The notes under the pieces: model-generated | Database searches by the model: none | What the model saw: only the letters and a program-made list of their open reading frames with translations | Told to the model about the DNA's origin: nothing | Source: Pelotalea chapellei | GTDB taxonomy: Bacteria; Desulfobacterota; Desulfuromonadia; Geobacterales; Pseudopelobacteraceae | Direction: 5' to 3' | DNA: 64,000 bases | Assembly: GCF_018531195.1 (NCBI RefSeq) | Contig: NZ_JAHDYS010000015.1 | Coordinates: 32,476 to 96,475 of the forward strand | In this document: positions 9,996 to 19,212 of the stretch, piece by piece | Layout: each line of letters begins with the position of its first letter | Numbering within the stretch: position 1 is the stretch's first letter | Position numbers and translations under genes: made by a program

Positions 9996-10140
9996 CACAT
10001 AATAAAACATATTTATATTATTTTAGCTCTTTCATAATCGAAAAAAACATCCTGGCCACAGGCAATGCCAACCCAGTCTATTTAATGACATTAATTAAAG
10101 ACAAAAGTCACCACAACCACCAAGACAGATTGATTTATGA

Positions 10141-10168
10141 TTGTATTACTAGTTGAATTAGCTATACT
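10141..10168 (+). promoter_or_regulatory. Possible promoter for the binding protein/kinase operon
   Basis: TTGTAT (10141-10146), 16 bases, TATACT (10163-10168). The -10 is good and the -35 fair. It is the best candidate in the AT-rich stretch before the gene at 10223. A short GGCCA/TGGCC hairpin follows at 10172-10188. Confidence 0.35.
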
Positions 10169-10222
10169 TGGGGCCATTTTTTTTGGCCTCTTATCTCCAG
10201 CCTGCTTCAAGCCCTGGTTTTA

Positions 10223-11173
10223 ATGTTAGGTCAGACGTGCTCATCCATTATCCAGGGACTCATCTTGAGATTTTCTTTCCCACATAGAAGGTCTTTACTC
10301 TTCGAGCGATGCTGCCAATTACTTCCAGCGCTGTTCCTCCTTTCGCTGTTGATAGCTTCACCGGCCTGCGCAGAGAAGGTTCTGATCGTTGGTGACAATC
10401 AATACGCGATGGTAGCTGATGTTATTGCAGAGATTCAAGTATCCCTCCGATCCCAGAGCAAGGAATATTCAACTACGGAAGTCAAAGGAAGGCTTGGTTC
10501 AATAGTTGAACGCGAGGACGCCCAAATAGTCGTTGCACTTGGAGTGGATGCTGTCAACGAAGCTCTGCGCCTGCCTTCCTCGATCAATGTGGTGTATGGT
10601 CTCGTCGTAGCTCCGCCAAGAACCGGCAGAGCAAATGTCACCGGGGTGTACATGTCTCCTCCTGTCAGCGAGTATGTTGCTACCGTCCGGCGCTACCTGC
10701 CCTCGCTCAGCAAGCTCTCGGTCATTGGAAACCAAAGTATGCTCAAGAGCCTGAACGGCGGCGAATCCCTCCAGGTATCTGCATATAACGTCAGCACTTC
10801 CTCAGATCTGGTAAAGACCATCAACCGTCTGCGTGACACCAGGGCACTCTTGCTGCTTCCCGACGCAAATCTATTGACCGCTTCAGTTATGTCAAACGTT
10901 TTACTGTATTCCTTTAAATACAACATTCCACTGCTTGGCATTTCAGAGGCAAATGTAAAACAAGGGGCGCTGTTTGCCCTCGTATTCGACCACAAAGCGA
11001 TCAGCCGCCAGATTGGAGAGAAGGTTCAATCAATACTGAATGGGGGAAGTGCGGAAGAGCTATCCGCCTCCCCTCCAAGCAGATACATGTTGTACATAAA
11101 CCACAACACTGCACAGAAGATGGGAATTGAAATACCGGAAGAGATGATGAAAAAGGCCAAAAAAATCTACTGA
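10223..11173 (+). CDS. Periplasmic ABC-type substrate-binding protein (ABC_sub_bind family)
   Basis: A 316-residue exported protein with a hydrophobic segment LLPALFLLSLLIASPACA (about 34-51) and a probable cleavage after ACA. The body matches the TrpX/YtcQ-like binding-protein fold, with segments AQIVVALGVDAVNEAL, NVVYGLVVAPPRTGRANVTGVYM and YNIPLLGISEANVKQGALFALVFDH. No permease or ATPase gene is nearby. Instead, 17 bases downstream starts a membrane hybrid kinase, so it more likely presents a ligand to that sensor than feeds a transporter. The start codon is uncertain: the ATG used has no clear ribosome site, and a later TTG near residue 14 would still leave a signal peptide. Confidence 0.82.
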   Translation: MLGQTCSSIIQGLILRFSFPHRRSLLFERCCQLLPALFLLSLLIASPACAEKVLIVGDNQYAMVADVIAEIQVSLRSQSKEYSTTEVKGRLGSIVEREDAQIVVALGVDAVNEALRLPSSINVVYGLVVAPPRTGRANVTGVYMSPPVSEYVATVRRYLPSLSKLSVIGNQSMLKSLNGGESLQVSAYNVSTSSDLVKTINRLRDTRALLLLPDANLLTASVMSNVLLYSFKYNIPLLGISEANVKQGALFALVFDHKAISRQIGEKVQSILNGGSAEELSASPPSRYMLYINHNTAQKMGIEIPEEMMKKAKKIY

Positions 11174-11190
11174 GACACACAGGCCCGGTA

Positions 11191-13602
11191 ATGACGAACA
11201 TCACAAAGCATGATACAGCAACAGCACGGCGGAAACGCAGGCTGGCTGAGCGGCTTACGCCAATGCTTCCTCTGACTTTCAGGTGGCAGGCAGTGCTACT
11301 CCTGTTCCCGATGATTGTCATTATCTCCGCGGTTTACACCTTGGAGTCGATCTCCACCGAAAGAAAGATCCTCAGAAACGAGATAATCAAAAAGGGAGAG
11401 ACCATCGCCAGCATTGCCGCAAGAAATGCGGAACTGTCACTGCTCTCCGAGAATCTCGAACAACTGAAAATTTCAGCCCAGCAGCTGATGGAAATCAAGG
11501 ATGTATCTTTTGTCTCATTCATAAACAAAAACGCCCAGATACTGCATCACCAAGGGAAGATGTATCCCCTGCCACCCACCCTGACAGCGTCCGAAAACCA
11601 AAGTATCAGCTTTTTTGAACATGATAAATTCTTTGAATTCATTGTCCCTGTAGTCACCATCAAGGAAGCCGAAGGGCTATTTCTCTTGGAGGGCACTGCT
11701 ACTGCCCCCCCCGTAAAAGATCAGATCGGCTGGGTGCGTATTGGCCTCTCCAAGGAGATCATGAGCAGATCCGAACGCCAGATCATCTGGCGAGGCGCTT
11801 CATTAGCGATCCTGTTCTCTACTGCGGGTGTCGTGCTGCTCTATCTTTTCATAGCTCTGGCAACACGTCCTTTGTATGCCTTGATCAATGCCGTAAAGGA
11901 TGTGCGAGAAGGAGAACATCCCGAGGTAAAGGTTATCTTGCCCAGAAGCGAGATTGGAAAACTGTCTGCCGAATTCAACCGAATGAGCCGGGCGATAAAG
12001 GACCGAGAAGAAACACTTACTGAAAAAGTACAGGAGCTAGAGTATGCGCAGGATCAACTTCAGGATAATGTTCAACAGTTGGAGTTGCAAATCAAAGCGC
12101 GCGAAGCTGCTGAAGCCGAGCTTATAAACCATCGTAATAATCTTGAAGGACTGGTAAGCGAACGCACCGCGCAATTGACCATTGCAAAGGAGCAGGCGGA
12201 GTCGGCCAACCGGGCCAAGAGTGATTTTCTTTCCAGCATGAGTCATGAGCTGCGCACGCCACTGAATGCTATCCTCGGTTACGCTCAGATCCTTAAACGC
12301 CACGAGAACATTACGGAAATGCAGCAGCAACAACTTGAGATCATGCGTAGCAGCGGAGAACATCTGCTGATGCTGATTAACGACATTCTGGATGTGGGCA
12401 AGATCGAAGCGCGCAAGATGGAAATCGCTGAAGTGCCCTTTGATCTGCCGGCGCTGCTGAAACAGGTTTACAGCCTCACCAGACTGCAGGCAGAGGAGAA
12501 GGATTTACGCTTCAGCTACGAGACGACTACCGATTTGCCGCAATATGTGCGGGGGGATGAGCGAAAATTGCGGCAGATTCTGTTGAACCTGTTGAGCAAT
12601 GCGGTCAAGTACACTCTCAAGGGTGAAGTTACTTTGAAGGTCAGCTACAGCAGTGAACAAGGAGGATTACTGCGGTGCGAAATAAAGGACACCGGCATCG
12701 GTATTCCAAGCGACAAATTGGAAACCGTCTTTGAGCCGTTCACACAGCTGGCCACAAATCGGCAAGTGCGGGAGGGCACCGGACTGGGGCTGAATATTAC
12801 CAGGCAGCTGCTGACATTGATGCAGGGCAGAATAGGAGTTGAGAGTACGGCTGGAAATGGAACTCTCTTTTGGTTTGAGCTGCCGGTGCAACGGGTGATG
12901 GAATTGGAAGTATTTCCAAAGAAACAGCAGCAGGGCATCACAGGCTATCAAGGGGAGCGCAAAAAAATCCTGGTGGTGGACGATAACATCAACAACACCT
13001 CCGTACTGATTTCTCTACTGAACTTGCTCGGTTTCAAAGTCACAACTGCCGCAAACGGAGCTGCTGCCTTGCAGCAAGCGACGGAGCAACGGCCTGACCT
13101 GGTGATCATGGATCTTGTTATGCCTAAAATGAGTGGGTTGGAGAGCGCCAGTGAGATGCGCAAGCGACCTGAACTGTCAGGAACAAAAATAATCGGCGCC
13201 TCAGCCATAGCAACGGATTCATCCAGCAAGGAAGCTTTTATGGCTGCCTGTGACGCCTTTGTAATCAAACCAATTCGGATAGATGTTCTGCTGGAGCGGA
13301 TCGGGGAACAGCTCGGACTTACATGGATTACAAAATCATCCCCCCCCACTGCGGACAGTGTAACAACCGGGGCAAATGATTCTGTGGACCATTTTGAAAT
13401 ACCACCACTCGATGAACTAAAGGCAGTTCACGAACTGTCTCTCCTGGGTGATATGCGCAAAATACAGGCCTGGGCAGTTCAACTAGAGAAAAACGAACCT
13501 CGGTACAGCATCTTTGCCTGCAAGTTGCGAGAACTTGCAGGCTCATACCGAACTAAGGCCATTTTGTCGCTCTTGGATGAACATATGAGGGAAGTGAGAT
13601 GA
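11191..13602 (+). CDS. Membrane-bound hybrid sensor histidine kinase
   Basis: An 803-residue protein with a TM helix at about 31-50, an extracytoplasmic sensor region (51-200), a second TM at 203-224, a HAMP-like segment (225-275) and a coiled coil (270-345). HisKA follows with phospho-acceptor H352 (MSHELRTPLNAILGY), then HATPase with DTGIGIP (500-506) and GTGLGL (529-534), and a receiver with D597/D598, phospho-acceptor D641 (VIMDLVMPKMSG) and K693. About 90 C-terminal residues after the receiver have no recognisable phosphotransfer motif. It sits 17 bases after the periplasmic binding protein and overlaps the next kinase gene by 4 bases (ATGA), so the three act as one signalling unit. The ligand is unknown. 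Confidence 0.93.
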   Translation: MTNITKHDTATARRKRRLAERLTPMLPLTFRWQAVLLLFPMIVIISAVYTLESISTERKILRNEIIKKGETIASIAARNAELSLLSENLEQLKISAQQLMEIKDVSFVSFINKNAQILHHQGKMYPLPPTLTASENQSISFFEHDKFFEFIVPVVTIKEAEGLFLLEGTATAPPVKDQIGWVRIGLSKEIMSRSERQIIWRGASLAILFSTAGVVLLYLFIALATRPLYALINAVKDVREGEHPEVKVILPRSEIGKLSAEFNRMSRAIKDREETLTEKVQELEYAQDQLQDNVQQLELQIKAREAAEAELINHRNNLEGLVSERTAQLTIAKEQAESANRAKSDFLSSMSHELRTPLNAILGYAQILKRHENITEMQQQQLEIMRSSGEHLLMLINDILDVGKIEARKMEIAEVPFDLPALLKQVYSLTRLQAEEKDLRFSYETTTDLPQYVRGDERKLRQILLNLLSNAVKYTLKGEVTLKVSYSSEQGGLLRCEIKDTGIGIPSDKLETVFEPFTQLATNRQVREGTGLGLNITRQLLTLMQGRIGVESTAGNGTLFWFELPVQRVMELEVFPKKQQQGITGYQGERKKILVVDDNINNTSVLISLLNLLGFKVTTAANGAAALQQATEQRPDLVIMDLVMPKMSGLESASEMRKRPELSGTKIIGASAIATDSSSKEAFMAACDAFVIKPIRIDVLLERIGEQLGLTWITKSSPPTADSVTTGANDSVDHFEIPPLDELKAVHELSLLGDMRKIQAWAVQLEKNEPRYSIFACKLRELAGSYRTKAILSLLDEHMREVR

Positions 13603-15647
13603 GTACTTGTATGCAAAACCCCATAATCCTGGTTATTGATGACGATCCTAACAACATGGATATAGTATCCAATTATCTTTCAGAATCTGACTACACGGTT
13701 TTTGTGGCAGAAGATGGTGAAAGCGGTCTCACTCGGGCAGAATACGCCAAGCCCGATCTGATCCTGCTTGATGTAATGATGCCTGGAATCGACGGCTTTG
13801 AGACCTGCCGCAGACTCAAGATTCTGGAATGTACACGCGACATTCCGGTAATTTTCATGACTGCCCTGGCAGAAACCGAGCACAAGGTAAGGGGTTTTGA
13901 AGCTGGCGCGGTGGATTACATCTCCAAACCATTTCAGCGCGAAGAGGTGTTGGCTCGCGTTAGTGTGCATCTTCGCATAAAAGATCTGACAACCCGTTTG
14001 CAGGAGGCGAAAGATTTGTTGGAAAAACGGGTGGAGGAGCGAACAGCGGAACTGGCACAGACTATTGATGCACTGCACCACGAAATATTGGAACGCAAGC
14101 GTGGCGAAGAAGAACGTATGCGCCTGGCCCGTGCTATCGAGCAGGCAGCTGAGGCCATATTTATGGCCGATGCACAGTGGCATTTCACTTATGTCAACCC
14201 AGCCTTTGAGCAGATGAGCGGATATAGCAGGGACGAGATTATCGGCCAATCCAGCACGATTCTCAGAGGCAATGCCTATCCCCCCGCACATTTCAATCAG
14301 ATTCGGAAGATCATTGACCGGGACAATGCCTGGTCGGGACGCCTTGCCACTAGAAAAAAAGATGGCTCATTTTTCGAAGCCGAAACAACCGCTTCCTCGG
14401 TTAGGGATTCGAAAGGGGCAATCATCAATTATGTCATCATCCAACGCGACGTCACCAACGAACTGAGAATGGAGCGAGAACTGCGACATTCACAGAAAAT
14501 GGAAGCAATCGGAACGCTTGCCGGCGGCATAGCCCATGACTTTAACAATATCCTGACGGCAGTAATTGGTTACACCGAAATGGCGCAACTGAAGCTACCG
14601 AAAGATAATCCGGCAGCACGCGACCTTGAACGGGTACAGGAAGCAAGTTCGCGCGCCAGAGATCTGGTAAAAAGAATTTTGACATTCAGCCGTCAGACAG
14701 AACAGGAACTGCAGCCGATTCAGATAGTCCCGGTGATTGAAGAGGTCATTGGCCTGCTGCGATCCACGATGCCTACGACCATAGAAATACACACCCGCAC
14801 CCTCACAGATTCCAAGGACAATGTCATTCTGGCCGACCTGATTCAAATCCACCAGGTACTGATGAACCTCGGAACAAATGCAGCACATGCCATGCGTGAC
14901 AAAGGCGGAATTTTGAGTATCTCCCTGTCTGATGTCGATGCCGATGCAGCACTAATCGCTACTCACCCTGACCTCAAGCCGGGACACTACATACGATTGA
15001 CGGTGGAAGATACCGGTCACGGCATGGAGAAGAGTGTAAAGGAAAGAATTTTTGATCCTTATTTCACGACAAAAAAAGTCGGTGAGGGTACCGGCATGGG
15101 ACTGGCGGTAGTAGAAGGCATCATCAAAAACCTGAACGGAACGATCAGCGTCTACAGTGAACCGGGCCAGGGAACCGCTTTCCACATCTATCTGCCGAAA
15201 CTTATAAGAGGCAATGTTAAACAGGTTGTTTCAGAAGAATTAGCGTGTGGTGGAACAGAGCGGATATTATTCGTGGATGATGAAGAAATGCTGGCAGAGT
15301 TAGGACAGAAACTGCTTGGATCGCTCGGCTACACCGTAACAGCGAAGCTGAACAGCCTGGAAGCATTGGAACTTTTCAAAACAGTTCCAGACTCATTTGA
15401 CCTCGTTATTACAGATATGAGCATGCCAGGCCTCACCGGCAAAGAGCTGGCGAGTGAGCTTTTGGCTGTCAGACCTGATATTCCAATCATCCTCTGCACC
15501 GGCTTCAGTGAGCTGATCGATGAAAAGCAGGCCAAAGAACAAGGCATAAGCGGCTATGTAACAAAACCCTATGCGACGAGCAGCCTTAATAAAATTATTC
15601 GTGAAGTGCTGACGGGGGAATCGTCAAATACAATATACTGTTGGTAA
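13599..15647 (+). CDS. Soluble hybrid kinase: REC-PAS-HisKA-HATPase-REC
   Basis: A 682-residue protein without membrane segments. The N-terminal receiver has D58 (LLDVMMPGIDG) and K110, followed by a coiled-coil linker (130-175) and a PAS domain (about 175-290, YVNPAFEQMSGYS). The HisKA is of the AHDFNN type with H313, then HATPase (DTGHGM, GEGTGMGL). The C-terminal receiver has D560/D561 and D606 (VITDMSMPG). It overlaps the upstream hybrid kinase by 4 bases, so phosphate probably flows from that kinase to D58. There is no DNA-binding output domain, so the final regulator must be encoded elsewhere. Confidence 0.92.
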   Translation: MSTCMQNPIILVIDDDPNNMDIVSNYLSESDYTVFVAEDGESGLTRAEYAKPDLILLDVMMPGIDGFETCRRLKILECTRDIPVIFMTALAETEHKVRGFEAGAVDYISKPFQREEVLARVSVHLRIKDLTTRLQEAKDLLEKRVEERTAELAQTIDALHHEILERKRGEEERMRLARAIEQAAEAIFMADAQWHFTYVNPAFEQMSGYSRDEIIGQSSTILRGNAYPPAHFNQIRKIIDRDNAWSGRLATRKKDGSFFEAETTASSVRDSKGAIINYVIIQRDVTNELRMERELRHSQKMEAIGTLAGGIAHDFNNILTAVIGYTEMAQLKLPKDNPAARDLERVQEASSRARDLVKRILTFSRQTEQELQPIQIVPVIEEVIGLLRSTMPTTIEIHTRTLTDSKDNVILADLIQIHQVLMNLGTNAAHAMRDKGGILSISLSDVDADAALIATHPDLKPGHYIRLTVEDTGHGMEKSVKERIFDPYFTTKKVGEGTGMGLAVVEGIIKNLNGTISVYSEPGQGTAFHIYLPKLIRGNVKQVVSEELACGGTERILFVDDEEMLAELGQKLLGSLGYTVTAKLNSLEALELFKTVPDSFDLVITDMSMPGLTGKELASELLAVRPDIPIILCTGFSELIDEKQAKEQGISGYVTKPYATSSLNKIIREVLTGESSNTIYCW

Positions 15648-15678
15648 ATTTTAGCGGTTCATTCATGTGAACAGCTAG

Positions 15679-16494
15679 CTATCCTGACTTGCCACTTTTC
15701 CAGGACCGCTTCGGTGGGCCCTCATACAGGATATGATCGCATGACAGAGGAAAGAGCGTACCTTCAGGGCGTTCTGAACTTTCGATATAGCAGGGGGGCA
15801 TGCCAGCTAAAAAAGCGGGAAAAACGAATAGATAATATTCATAAGGTGAAAGTCCTAAATCAGCGCATAAAGCAGCTGCAATAGCACCGTAATTAATGCG
15901 CAGCCGCCAACGCCTGGCAGCCAGAAGCTCGTCAACTTCAAAGGCCAGTTGCACATGAGGGCCATCGCCAAGTCCTAGAGAACGAGCCAAACTCATTATT
16001 GGTACTATCCGCTCATCGCCGGACACCAAAGGGCGGCCATAACCAGCAATGCTACGATGTTTTTTCAATTCATCCCGCACACAGTCAACAAGTTCTACCC
16101 CTTTGTTCAGAGCCTTAAGTGTACGCTTAAGAAAATTAATTGACGGAATATATATACCACCACCATAAATTGAGGCTTCCGAAACAGCAAGGGCCGCTGC
16201 AATTCCCAGGGCGCCGGTGCTTCGAGAGCTACCTGCCAGGGCTGCCACCCGATTGTTCCAGATACGTGCGTCCGGGTAACTTGTGCAAACCCATATAGCG
16301 TGCAGCAGACTGAGCTGCTTTTCGGTGAAACGACGACCTGTGATACCAAATACATACAGTTCAATCCAATCCATATTCTTCAACTCAACATGCAGGTCAT
16401 GACCACGAAATATTGCCCGCTCCCCTGGAAAACAAGCCCCCATACTGCTTTTCAGGCGGTCGATATGCTGATGTAGTAATTCAGGTCCATTCAT
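15679..16494 (-). CDS. Citrate synthase-fold protein B, catalytic residues replaced
   Basis: A 271-residue protein that matches the citrate synthase/citryl-CoA lyase family in its middle: PDARIWNNRVAALAGS (74-89), ALAVSEASIYGGG (101-113), SIAGYGRPLVSGDER (148-162) and RINYGAIAAALCADLG (199-214). At the places where citrate synthase has its first His (..HGG), second His (GFGHR) and Asp (NxDxxSG), this protein shows IYGGG, GYGRP and RINYGA, so the triad is absent. Canonical citrate synthase activity is therefore unlikely. Its start overlaps the stop of the sister gene upstream by 4 bases (ATGA), implying fixed stoichiometry. It is convergent with the two-kinase operon. Confidence 0.75.
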   Translation of the reverse strand: MNGPELLHQHIDRLKSSMGACFPGERAIFRGHDLHVELKNMDWIELYVFGITGRRFTEKQLSLLHAIWVCTSYPDARIWNNRVAALAGSSRSTGALGIAAALAVSEASIYGGGIYIPSINFLKRTLKALNKGVELVDCVRDELKKHRSIAGYGRPLVSGDERIVPIMSLARSLGLGDGPHVQLAFEVDELLAARRWRLRINYGAIAAALCADLGLSPYEYYLFVFPAFLAGMPPCYIESSERPEGTLFPLSCDHILYEGPPKRSWKSGKSG

Positions 16495-17297
16495 CTGGCC
16501 TCCCTGGCTGGGTCATTCTCCAGCTCAATTCCAAAAAATGGAAATTTCTTGTGCCCAATCTGCCACTGTTCCAAAGCATGGGCTGCCGCCCCCGGAAGAC
16601 GCAGCAACAGGTGGAGCATCTCTCCCTGCCCAGAGGTGAAACCGAGGTCGCTGAACGTGGCTGCCGCCACACCACTCAATGCCAATGGGCGGTTTACCAT
16701 TGCCTCAAGATTTGAACGGTTCTTTGCCAGCCAAGGAAGTCGGGTTCCGATGCTTATTCCAGCAAGACAGGCAAGGGTTTGTTTGACGATTGTGGGCGTG
16801 CTGATACCGTTCGGATCAAACCCCGGAGGATGTTCCGATTTCGGCCAGATGGAAGTCATATCATCAGCGGGCGCTGTCAACAGGCGCTGCCAAGCATCAA
16901 TATCAGTACCACAACTGTTCCAGCTTTCCATTGCAAGGAACACTTCATGGCCTCCGGCAACTTGTCCAGCTCCTACGGCCAGGGCGGCGATCAGGCAGGA
17001 CGCTGCAGTGGAGCCTCCCACGCCTCCACACATGGCAGCATGAACAGATGGATCGCGTGGTCCCGGATTAGCCAGTGCCACCGCCACTGTTTCTAGCAGT
17101 TCCGTCTGTGCGCTCGTAGGTGCCTCACCCCGGAAAAGCACATAAAGCATTTCCACCCAGCGCGCCTGCCCGAGCATTCCGCCATAGACATCGTAGCCGT
17201 AACAATAAGCTGCTTTTGTGGCAAATACATTATCAGGTTCCGGCTCTTCCAACCAAATTCGAGTGTGAACCTGTTCAATTGAATTTTGGGAATTCAT
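16491..17297 (-). CDS. Citrate synthase-fold protein A (citryl-CoA lyase-like), catalytic residues displaced
   Basis: A 268-residue protein from MNSQNSIEQVHTRIW; AAGGAG lies 5 bases before this ATG, and the 12-codon longer start is rejected. Residues 34-120 follow the small citrate synthase/citryl-CoA lyase pattern (GYDVYGGMLGQARWVEMLYV, LLETVAVALANPGPRDPSVH). The catalytic-His position reads GQVAGGHE (111-118), with the His displaced by three residues. The second-His region reads PPGFDPNG (157-164), and the Asp region reads NRPLALSG (202-209). With protein B it forms a two-gene operon, divergent from the ThDP enzyme. A heteromer of two degenerate subunits is inferred; the reaction, if any, is unknown. 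Confidence 0.72.
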   Translation of the reverse strand: MNSQNSIEQVHTRIWLEEPEPDNVFATKAAYCYGYDVYGGMLGQARWVEMLYVLFRGEAPTSAQTELLETVAVALANPGPRDPSVHAAMCGGVGGSTAASCLIAALAVGAGQVAGGHEVFLAMESWNSCGTDIDAWQRLLTAPADDMTSIWPKSEHPPGFDPNGISTPTIVKQTLACLAGISIGTRLPWLAKNRSNLEAMVNRPLALSGVAAATFSDLGFTSGQGEMLHLLLRLPGAAAHALEQWQIGHKKFPFFGIELENDPAREAR

Positions 17298-17453
17298 ATA
17301 ACTCCTTAAAACCACGTGATGGCCAAACCACACCCAAACATATTTTAATTAATCTTAAATTACATATATTTTGTTATTTGTAAATTATATAAATACGTTA
17401 TAAATCTGATAATCAAGAAAAAGAATATGCAACAAAACAGTAGTGGAGGTGCA
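17298..17453. promoter_or_regulatory. AT-rich divergent promoter region between the citrate synthase-like pair and the ThDP enzyme
   Basis: This 156-base stretch is markedly richer in A+T than its surroundings, especially 17340-17410, and must hold the start signals for both divergent units. A candidate plus-strand -10 is TATAAA near 17399-17404. No single promoter stands out clearly, and no operator palindrome was recognised. Confidence 0.35.
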
Positions 17454-19142
17454 ATGAATGCTGCCGAGGTAATTGTCGGTTCACTTGAAAAAGATGGTGT
17501 GCAGTACATTTTTGGCATTCCTGGCGGAGCGATTGAACCCCTCAACAACGCTCTATACACCAGCACGATCAAAGTTATCGTGACCAAACTCGAACAGGGC
17601 GCTGCATTTATGGCAGACGGCTATGCACGGGTCAGTGGCAATGTCGGAGTATGCTGCAGTACAGCAGGGCCTGGTGCAACAAATTTGATCACCGGAACAG
17701 CATCTTCCTTTGCAGATTCAATTCCGGTAATAACCCTGACCGGACAGGTTTCCACATCTCTTTTCGGCAAAGGAGCGGTCCAGGAATTTTCAATACAAAG
17801 CTTCAGCATCGTGAGCATTTTCCGTCAGATTTCGAAATACAGCGACATCATCATCAATGAAAACAAGGCCGGCGAGATGATTGCCAAGGCGCGCAGACTC
17901 GCTCTAAGCGGCAGAAAGGGCCCTGTCCACCTGAATCTTCCCGCTGATATCATGAAACGCAAAGTTGCAGATGAACATCATCGAAAATTCAGTACTGCCC
18001 AGGTCATGGGATTTGACAGAGAGGCGGTCAAAGAGGCCGCTAAACTATTGCTTAGCGCAAAAAAGCCTGTGATTGTTGCAGGATGGGGCACCGTTCTCTC
18101 GCGGGCCGATATAGAGCTTTTGGAACTCGCTGAACTTATGGACATACCTGTGGCCACTTCGCCAAAAGCCAAGGGCATTCTAAGCGAATCACACCCCCTT
18201 TCACTGGGGGTGCTGGGTTTCGCCGGATCACCGACTGCAAAAGAATATATTATAAAAAGAGATGTGGACGTTATGCTTGCGGTAGGCACCAGTTTCAACG
18301 AATGGGTGACACCTGGATGGGATAAAAAATTGCTCCCGACTAAATCAATGATCCAGATTGACATCGATTGCAATGAAATCGGAAAAAACTATTATGTAAA
18401 CACAGGGATTGCAGGCGATGCCAAGACAGTCTTGCGTGAGCTTATCTATGAATTGCGCAGAAACAACAAACGAAAAAAACTGAGAGACGACAGGTGTAAA
18501 GATATCCAAGCCATTAAAGAGAGTTTGAAGGTAAATCCAAAGAAGTTGGATAAGATGCCATACCATCCCGAGAGGATGATTATGGATCTGGCCGAGGCCG
18601 TGCCGGAAGAAACGCTATATTTTGTAGACAGCGGCAACTGCATGGCTTGGGCAATCCGCTATCTTAACATTGAAAGACCTTATTCCTTTTTTGTCGGCCT
18701 CGGGTTTGCCTCCATGGGTTTTGCGGTAGCAGCATCGATTGGGGCCAAATTGGCTGCCGGCGATAAACCTGTTATCGCCTTGGTCGGTGATGGCTCATTC
18801 CTGATGAATGGCACGGAGGTGGCTACAGCCGTTAATTACAACATTCCAGTGATCTGGGTAGTAATGAATAATTCCATGTTCGGCATGGTCCACCATGGCA
18901 GAAAGCTTGCGGGCATCCCCGAGGGGATCACCTCCTCCTTCAAGCCGGTAGACTTTGTTAAATTTGCGGAAGGATGCGGCGCACGAGGAATCAGAATTAC
19001 AAAGCCGGGTGAGATAAACAAGGAAATGATGGATGAAATCATTTCAACGGGTGTTCCAACTGTTCTGGATGTGATTATTGATCCGGAAGAGGTTCCTCCG
19101 ATTCATTCTCGCATTGCGACGCTTGAAAAACTTTACACTTAA
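17454..19142 (+). CDS. ThDP-dependent enzyme, acetolactate synthase large-subunit-like
   Basis: A 562-residue protein from MNAAEVIVGSLEKDG; GGAGG lies 4 bases upstream, so a 9-codon longer start is rejected. It has the ThDP-activating glutamate E47 (TKLEQGAAFMADGYARVSG), an N-terminal Pyr domain, a central domain (about 190-330), and the C-terminal PP domain with the ThDP/Mg motif GDG (445-447) to NN (472-473). The expected ALS segment GTDAFQE.D reads GKGAVQEFSIQ, a clear deviation. No small regulatory subunit or other branched-chain synthesis gene is near. It is probably a catabolic 2-oxoacid or 2-hydroxyacyl enzyme rather than IlvB. Its neighbours are citrate synthase-like genes and a TonB receptor. 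Confidence 0.82.
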   Translation: MNAAEVIVGSLEKDGVQYIFGIPGGAIEPLNNALYTSTIKVIVTKLEQGAAFMADGYARVSGNVGVCCSTAGPGATNLITGTASSFADSIPVITLTGQVSTSLFGKGAVQEFSIQSFSIVSIFRQISKYSDIIINENKAGEMIAKARRLALSGRKGPVHLNLPADIMKRKVADEHHRKFSTAQVMGFDREAVKEAAKLLLSAKKPVIVAGWGTVLSRADIELLELAELMDIPVATSPKAKGILSESHPLSLGVLGFAGSPTAKEYIIKRDVDVMLAVGTSFNEWVTPGWDKKLLPTKSMIQIDIDCNEIGKNYYVNTGIAGDAKTVLRELIYELRRNNKRKKLRDDRCKDIQAIKESLKVNPKKLDKMPYHPERMIMDLAEAVPEETLYFVDSGNCMAWAIRYLNIERPYSFFVGLGFASMGFAVAASIGAKLAAGDKPVIALVGDGSFLMNGTEVATAVNYNIPVIWVVMNNSMFGMVHHGRKLAGIPEGITSSFKPVDFVKFAEGCGARGIRITKPGEINKEMMDEIISTGVPTVLDVIIDPEEVPPIHSRIATLEKLYT

Positions 19143-19212
19143 AAGACCGTAGTGTATTAATTTTAATGGTAAGGAAGATCATTAAGGCACACCTATAATC
19201 AGCGGAGAAACC

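Noticed and set aside
9914..10156. An 80-codon plus-strand frame
   Set aside because: It runs across the icmF-operon promoter and an AT-rich non-coding stretch; the composition is not protein-like.
15648..15678. Terminator between the convergent kinase and citrate synthase-like operons
   Set aside because: Only a 5-bp GTTCA/TGAAC stem without a T run is visible, too weak to call.
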